A stretch of 64,000 bases of DNA from Paenibacillus sp. FSL H3-0469 (GTDB lineage: Bacteria; Bacillota; Bacilli; Paenibacillales; Paenibacillaceae): positions 310,001-374,000 of the forward strand of contig NZ_CP150302.1 of assembly GCF_038051945.1 (NCBI RefSeq), read 5' to 3'. This document shows, in pieces, positions 59,267-64,000 of this stretch. The notes below the pieces were generated by a model. That model searched no databases. It had not been told where the DNA came from and saw only the letters and a list, made by a program, of their open reading frames with translations. Position 1 is the first letter of the stretch; every line of letters begins with the position of its first letter. The position numbers and the translations under genes are program-made.

Positions 59267-60600
59267 ATTCCCGAATCCCGGATGCCTTCAAAGAAAACTT
59301 CGCCATATGGATGTCAGCCCTCATCGAATGGCTGCTGCTGCTCCCCGTATGGCTGGTACTCCAGACTTATTTCCAGCCGGAGGCCGAGGCGCTGCGCTGG
59401 ATCTATCTGCTGCCGGTACTGGCCGCAGCTGGTGTACTGCTGCGGAAGATATGCAACCGCCGCTGGAAGCAGCTGCTGGCGGCGCTGGTTCTCGGAGCTA
59501 TTACAGTTGCTTTAACCGGTACGCTGACACTTATGGGCCTTCCGCTGGCAGCCGGAGCGGCAGTGTCTGCCTTCCTTGGTATGACGGCAGCCACACGGGG
59601 GAACCGGCTGTGGCTGTATATCAGCGGGATTATCCTTTATTTTGTCGCTTCGATTGTCTTCTCGCGCATACCCGGTCTCCAGCCGAGTGCAGCGGTGCTC
59701 ACCTGGAGCGGCAGCTTATGCCTGATCCTGGCACTGCTGGCTACGAACAGCACACACCTGCGGTATAGCTCTTTGAACGGAGGTGCAGGAAATCTGCCAC
59801 AAGGACTTCGGAGGCATAACCGGATGTTCGTGGCCGGTTTCATTATCCTGGCCGCACTGCTTGCGGCGGGGGGCGGTAAGGCGCTAGGAATGCTGCTATG
59901 GAATATGACGCGGGCATTCTTCGCCTGGATCAGCCGGCTATCCTCCGGTCCCGAGGAGACACCGCCAGCAGAAGCACCGCCTGAGGCCATCCCTCCCATG
60001 CCTGCAGCGGAGCCGGGTGAACCGGGTTTGCTGTCGATGATTCTAAATATAGGCTTCTATATTCTAGGAGCGGCAGCTATTCTTGCGGTACTCTATTTTA
60101 TCCTGCGTTGGTTATACAGGAATACAGGAGGCATCCTGCGCAGAGCGATGGACAGGCTGTTGTCCCTGCTGCGCAGAGAGACGCCAGCGGCTTCGGGGTA
60201 TCAGGATGAGGAGACCAGCCTGTTCAACTGGGAGCAGACTGTTCAGGACTTCCGCCAGTACGTGCGTTCCAAGCTGACACCAGCCAGCCGCCGGGACCGC
60301 TGGGAGGGGATGGGCGGAAGCCGCGAGCGCATCCGCTGGCTCTACCGGCACTGGCTGCGGGCCAGACATGCGGAAGGGTATGAGGTGAAGCCCTACCTGA
60401 CCCCGCAGGAGACAGCTGCGGATGTAGCTGCCTGGTCGCAAGCGCAAGGCCAGAAGCGTGCGAACAAGCACGCTGGCAGCGGTCAACCCGCCCAAGACCG
60501 GCTGCTCGGCCTATATAATAAGGCCCGCTATACCGAGGAAGAGCTGCCTGAACTTACTGCCGCTGAGGCGGCAGCGCTTAAGGAGCAGTTGAAGCTGTAG
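59263..60600 (+). CDS. DUF4129-like multi-TM protein of MoxR operon
   Basis: 445 residues. About seven TM helices in the first 220 residues, a Pro-rich loop (EETPPAEAPPEAIPPMPAAEPGEPG), another TM (ILNIGFYILGAAAILAVLYFILRWLY) and a cytoplasmic tail with IRWLYRHWLRARHAEGYEVKPYLTPQETAADV, the DUF4129 signature. In related operons a transglutaminase-like gene follows; here it is missing. Operon with MoxR and DUF58 by overlap. Confidence 0.82.
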   Translation: MNSRIPDAFKENFAIWMSALIEWLLLLPVWLVLQTYFQPEAEALRWIYLLPVLAAAGVLLRKICNRRWKQLLAALVLGAITVALTGTLTLMGLPLAAGAAVSAFLGMTAATRGNRLWLYISGIILYFVASIVFSRIPGLQPSAAVLTWSGSLCLILALLATNSTHLRYSSLNGGAGNLPQGLRRHNRMFVAGFIILAALLAAGGGKALGMLLWNMTRAFFAWISRLSSGPEETPPAEAPPEAIPPMPAAEPGEPGLLSMILNIGFYILGAAAILAVLYFILRWLYRNTGGILRRAMDRLLSLLRRETPAASGYQDEETSLFNWEQTVQDFRQYVRSKLTPASRRDRWEGMGGSRERIRWLYRHWLRARHAEGYEVKPYLTPQETAADVAAWSQAQGQKRANKHAGSGQPAQDRLLGLYNKARYTEEELPELTAAEAAALKEQLKL

Positions 60601-60691
60601 CAGCTTTATTAAGAGAATATTGCAACTGGAGGATATGCAACATTAACGCCCTTAGTCTGAATGGGATCGTACAGCGTATCAGTCAACAGAG

Positions 60692-61018
60692 TCAGAACAG
60701 CAGACGCAGTAGCATCAGCGTCACAATACCGGTTATTACAGTGGCCAGCAGACTGCGGGTCTTGATGGCTACCCAGAAGGTGGGGAGGGCGGCGATTAGC
60801 TCCACATTGGTGGACAGGACTGCGAACCTGCCGCCGCTTACGAGCAGCTCTTGGGCAACCAGAGCAGCCATGACTGCAATCGGCACATAGCTCAGCCAGC
60901 GCATGCCCCATTCCGGGATCGTGATCCGGCTTAGCAGCATCAGCGGAAGGACACGCGGAATGAAGGTAACGAACGCGGCTCCGAGAATGATTATAGCAAT
61001 ATCAAGTCTTATTTCCAT
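60692..61018 (-). CDS. azlD: AzlD-family branched-chain amino acid transport subunit
   Basis: 109 residues, four TM helices: EIRLDIAIIILGAAFVTFIPRVLPLMLL at the start and FWVAIKTRSLLATVITGIVTLMLLRLLF at the end. The small subunit of AzlCD exporters. ATG at 61018 lies within the last codons of azlC (10-base overlap). A longer upstream frame is not protein-like. Confidence 0.9.
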   Translation of the reverse strand: MEIRLDIAIIILGAAFVTFIPRVLPLMLLSRITIPEWGMRWLSYVPIAVMAALVAQELLVSGGRFAVLSTNVELIAALPTFWVAIKTRSLLATVITGIVTLMLLRLLF

Positions 61019-61773
61019 TGTTCCATCACTACTCCAATCGTTGAGGCTACCAGCGCGGCAGCTATGACACCCATACTGGGTGACCACAGCACAGAGACGA
61101 GCACGGCCACCGCAGCAGCTGCTATTCCGACAGTGATATCCAGTCTATACTTGCGCCGTCCCATAATGGTCAGGACCAGCAGTCCGATGAACATAGCCGG
61201 AAGGGCGAAATCCAGTCCCCACTTCTCGGGGCTGGATATCCATTGACCGAGAATAGCGCCGGCGATATTGGCCAGGAACCAGTTCAGATAAGCGGTAATA
61301 TTCAAGCCGTGCATCCATCTCTCGCTGATTTGCTTCCTTGCGGCACTCTTCTGAATGGCTACGCCGAAGGTCTCATCGGTGAGCAATGAGCCGATCAGCA
61401 GGTTGCGCAGCGGGGTCAGATGCCGGAAGTACGGCGACAATGCTGCGCTTAACAGCAGATGACGCAGGTTAACCAGCAGAATCGTAATGACAATCCCGGA
61501 GGCGCTGCTCCCGGCGGCAATCATACCAGCGGCAATAAACTGGGCCGAACCGGCATACAGGATAATTGAGATCATGGCGATTTCGGCAAGGGTCAGCCCC
61601 GCTGTTTTCTCCACAACGCCTGCGGCGAACCCTATACTGAGATAACCGAGCAGAGTGGGGAGGCAGTCCTTGACCCCTTGCCAGAACGTATCGCTGCTCT
61701 TCGGCACATTGGGGCTATCTGTAACCAGGCTGCCGCCGGATAGCGGCTCCTGATGAATGGATTCTGGTTTCAT
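61009..61773 (-). CDS. azlC: AzlC-family branched-chain amino acid exporter subunit
   Basis: 254 residues. After about 28 soluble residues come seven or eight TM helices with FWQGVKDCLPTLLGYLSIGFAAGVV, YAGSAQFIAAGMIAAG and NLRHLLLSAALSPYFRHLTP, all typical of AzlC (YgaZ). With AzlD it exports valine/leucine-type amino acids or analogues. No Lrp-type azlB regulator and no T-box leader were recognised upstream. Confidence 0.93.
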   Translation of the reverse strand: MKPESIHQEPLSGGSLVTDSPNVPKSSDTFWQGVKDCLPTLLGYLSIGFAAGVVEKTAGLTLAEIAMISIILYAGSAQFIAAGMIAAGSSASGIVITILLVNLRHLLLSAALSPYFRHLTPLRNLLIGSLLTDETFGVAIQKSAARKQISERWMHGLNITAYLNWFLANIAGAILGQWISSPEKWGLDFALPAMFIGLLVLTIMGRRKYRLDITVGIAAAAVAVLVSVLWSPSMGVIAAALVASTIGVVMEQWK

Positions 61774-62330
61774 AGGTATGCTCCTTCCGGGTAATGGAAT
61801 AATGACTAGAACAGGGATAGCTTGAAAACTGTAAAAAATGAACCTCAGGGGTGTTAAAGTCTGAGAATGAACATTGAGCTGCTATTAGGACGATCCTGCC
61901 CCGTCTGCCGTCTGCTACTCTTACATATAAGTATGTGATTGTATTTTATACAATAGAAAATGCATAGCTGACCGTGAAATGAGATTCTATTGTATTTCAT
62001 ACAGTAGAATGTTGTGTTTTGGATGAAAAATAGCCCTTTCTCAACATTCAATTGTACAGAATACAGTAGATTCTATTTCAAAGTCTTTTTTACAGTATTC
62101 TAATGTACAAAATGCAGTTGCTATCACTCCAGCGCCAACATACAGCATACGAATGACTGCTGCGGGATTAGCACTGGCTCATTAAGGTCCGGTAATAAAT
62201 ACATTGTATTAATATCTAATAATTCATAGCGAATTGCAAGGGAATATTAGCTGTAACTGTAAAAACTGTGAAAAGGGTTCCGCCATCCGCAGAGCGATCT
62301 GCGGCAGCGGAACCCTTTTGGAGTTCTTGG
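61774..62330. repeat. Intergenic region with 51-bp-spaced palindromes
   Basis: No gene is supported. Four 23-bp imperfect palindromes of the form TCTAxTGTA...ATACAxTAGA lie at 61935-61957, 61986-62008, 62048-62070 and 62099-62121. Steps are 51, 62 and 51 bp. Examples of arms are ATTGTAT/ATACAAT and TCTATTGTAT/ATACAGTAGA. A bidirectional terminator (62271-62320) closes the region. Confidence 0.75.
62271..62320. terminator. Bidirectional terminator, strong for GH42 gene
   Basis: AAAAGGGTTCCGC (62271-62283) pairs perfectly with GCGGAACCCTTTT (62307-62319), with an inner CCGCAGA/TCTGCGG hairpin. Confidence 0.9.
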
Positions 62331-64000
62331 TTATTTCAAGACGAGTACGCCGAACCCTTCCATCGTATAGCTCCCCGACAGGGTCTGGCCGCTTAAGAGA
62401 TCCGTCTTGGCTGTCTTAAGCACAATCTGTGCCGGTTCTTCGCTGTAGTTGAGCAGGAAGGCGACACCTGTAGAGGCGTCTTCGCTTGTGGAGCGAATCT
62501 GCAATTCAACCTCTGGCGGCAGCTCCGCCCAATCTGCGGCTGGCGAGACCAGATCCAGGCTGCCAAGCATCTGCAGCACAGCAGGCTCATTGAACACGGC
62601 GCCGTAATACCACACTTCGCCTTGGCCCCGGGTGTTACGGGTTACTGCCGGTTTGCCGGCATAGTAGTCGGTCGCATAGGTTGCCATAACCTCTACACTG
62701 TCCTCTTCCACCTGCAGGATGTCATTGAAGGCATCTGCACCGGTCAGCGCCTCAGGATCATGGTTCCAGCGGATGGAGGTAGGCTTGCGCGTTCCTTTGA
62801 CCAGCGTGAATTCTTCAACCGTTACCCCGCACAGCTCCTGTGCCGCTCCGGGAAAAGGCCGCATGTAGCATTGTCCGGTAATATCCTTATAGCCTGTGCG
62901 GCAGCCGAAGACGAGCTTCCCGCCTTGCTGTACATACTGGTCCAGCAGGGCCGCTGTATCATCGGTCATAATCGCCGGATGCGGGTAGACCAGCACCTCA
63001 TAACGGGCAAGCTCTGCAAGGGTTGTATGGCTGCGCAGGTATAGAACGTCATTCGGAATATGCTTCCGCTGCAGAGCCTTGAACCATTCCTTGTTGCTCT
63101 GCCACATGAACGGGCCGTGCCAGACATCATATTCCCCGTCCCACTCATTGTCATAATCACGTACGATTGCAACGCTCGCCTGCGTCCGGCTGCCGATGAA
63201 CTGCTGCCCGATGCTTGCCAGCTCGCGTCCGATCTGCTCCGCTTCTCTCACCCGCCGGTTAGGCTGGTTATGGTAGTCGTTCAAGCCGTGCCAATAGATC
63301 TCATTGCCCATCGTGGCGGTCCGCCAGCGGAAATAGAGCAGCATGTCAGCGCCGTGGGCGACGGACTGGTACGTCCAGAGCCGCATTTGTCCCGGCTTCG
63401 GTGAAGGCATGTCCAGCCGGTTGACCCAGCCTCCCGGACCGGATTGCTGCTCCATGACACAGAAGTTGCTGCTGACCGAACGTACAGCCGACAGGGACAA
63501 TCCCCAGCCGCGGTCAAGCATCGGGTTCACCTCTGCCGGATCGAAGCCGATGGTGGAGAACTGCGGGTACGAGTCATAGCTGAAGAAATCCAGCAGCTCG
63601 TCATTCAGCTCATGGCTGTCCAGATGCCCGAACAGACCGTTCGTGGTAACCCACTGGTTAGGGGCTAATTTCCGCAGGATATCTGCCTGGATTTTGGCGA
63701 AATAGATGGTGTTATCAGAGATAAAGCGCTTCTCATCCAGAGCCTGGTGAGGGTTCGGCTGGTTCGGTGAAGGGGTAGGCCGGGTGAGGCAGACCTGTGA
63801 CCAGCTCGTATAGGTCTGATTCCAGAACACCGTGCCCCAAGCCTGATTAAGCTTGTCCAGGGTGACATACTTGTCCTGAAGCCAAAGGCGGAAGGCCTGA
63901 TGATCACTCTCCGAGTAGAATACATTGATCTCACAGTTCAGCTCGTTGTCAATCTGCCAGCCGACAACACCCGGATGATTGCCGTAATGTTCAGCGAGCT
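62331..64000 (-). CDS. GH42 beta-galactosidase, 5' end outside window
   Basis: Glycoside hydrolase family 42, which removes terminal beta-galactose from oligosaccharides. The frame runs off the right edge, so at least 556 residues are visible of about 680. Near the edge GVVGWQIDNELNCEINVFYSES contains the acid/base Glu (DNELN). CVMEQQSGPGGWV holds the nucleophile Glu. The middle (KLVFGCRTGYKDITGQC) is the trimerisation domain and the end a small beta domain. Codon use is typical for the window. Neighbouring genes to the right are not visible. Confidence 0.92.
   Translation of the reverse strand, partial: LAEHYGNHPGVVGWQIDNELNCEINVFYSESDHQAFRLWLQDKYVTLDKLNQAWGTVFWNQTYTSWSQVCLTRPTPSPNQPNPHQALDEKRFISDNTIYFAKIQADILRKLAPNQWVTTNGLFGHLDSHELNDELLDFFSYDSYPQFSTIGFDPAEVNPMLDRGWGLSLSAVRSVSSNFCVMEQQSGPGGWVNRLDMPSPKPGQMRLWTYQSVAHGADMLLYFRWRTATMGNEIYWHGLNDYHNQPNRRVREAEQIGRELASIGQQFIGSRTQASVAIVRDYDNEWDGEYDVWHGPFMWQSNKEWFKALQRKHIPNDVLYLRSHTTLAELARYEVLVYPHPAIMTDDTAALLDQYVQQGGKLVFGCRTGYKDITGQCYMRPFPGAAQELCGVTVEEFTLVKGTRKPTSIRWNHDPEALTGADAFNDILQVEEDSVEVMATYATDYYAGKPAVTRNTRGQGEVWYYGAVFNEPAVLQMLGSLDLVSPAADWAELPPEVELQIRSTSEDASTGVAFLLNYSEEPAQIVLKTAKTDLLSGQTLSGSYTMEGFGVLVLK

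Noticed and set aside
61774..62330. T-box or amino-acid riboswitch for azlCD
   Set aside because: No T-box sequence or specifier stem was found; the region is filled with palindromic repeats.

Overview
The window reads as chromosomal DNA of a spore-forming, low-to-mid GC Bacillota, most likely Paenibacillus or a close relative. This rests on strong AGGAGG-type ribosome binding sites, frequent TTG and GTG starts, and homologues of Bacillus proteins that I can align from memory (PaiA, YteA, GlcT, RTP, HrpB). Other pointers are copper-amine-oxidase-like stalk-domain secreted proteins, a DUF1657/DUF421 pair typical of spore formers, and repeat-filled intergenic regions. I saw no rRNA, tRNA, prophage, insertion sequence or CRISPR array. 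Both ends cut through genes: an SDR oxidoreductase on the left and a GH42 beta-galactosidase on the right. || Layout. 1-9.1 kb: SDR fragment, DUF2087 protein, GIY-YIG protein, DUF1992 protein, helicase hrpB, a general stress protein behind a sigma-B-like promoter, a marR-paiA operon, a homologue of the replication terminator protein RTP with possible Ter-like sites upstream, and yteA. 9.2-17 kb: DivIVA-domain protein, hybrid histidine kinase, then a sugar PTS operon (GlcT-type antiterminator, EIIA, EIICB) preceded by a RAT/terminator switch, and a secreted stalk-domain protein. 17-28 kb: NmrA-like/TetR divergent pair, ECF sigma with putative anti-sigma factor and ABC exporter, HxlR/GTP cyclohydrolase II pair, three-gene ABC-2 exporter, ROK kinase. 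28-41 kb: epimerase, an unknown gene with a possible frameshift, two TetR plus DHA2-type MFS efflux cassettes, a PadR plus HAAS-SEDS membrane pair, a VanX-like dipeptidase, an EamA transporter and a LysR regulator. 41-47 kb: a catabolic operon (M20 amidohydrolase, two tandem 6-oxocamphor-hydrolase-like crotonases, L-serine dehydratase) divergent from a novel-looking regulator. 47-52 kb: two Gfo/Idh/MocA oxidoreductases, an AraC regulator and a sugar isomerase, probably for an inositol-like or other sugar. 51.7-53.6 kb: an AraC regulator running in frame, without a stop, into an iron-siderophore binding lipoprotein across an internal Fur box. 53.8-64 kb: methyltransferase, DUF1657/DUF421 pair, aldo/keto reductase, MoxR/DUF58/DUF4129 operon, AzlCD and GH42. 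|| The least explained signal is intergenic. At least five separate gene-free regions carry short palindromes in regular series. In four of them (about 2.9, 38.9, 48.4 and 62.0 kb) the centre-to-centre distance is exactly 51 bp, and in a fifth (27.6-27.8 kb) it is exactly 50 bp, although the core words differ from region to region. A further structured element lies at 56.94-57.07 kb. Together with the RTP homologue, the possible retro-Claisen/serine operon and the AraC-lipoprotein read-through, these are the parts most worth checking.
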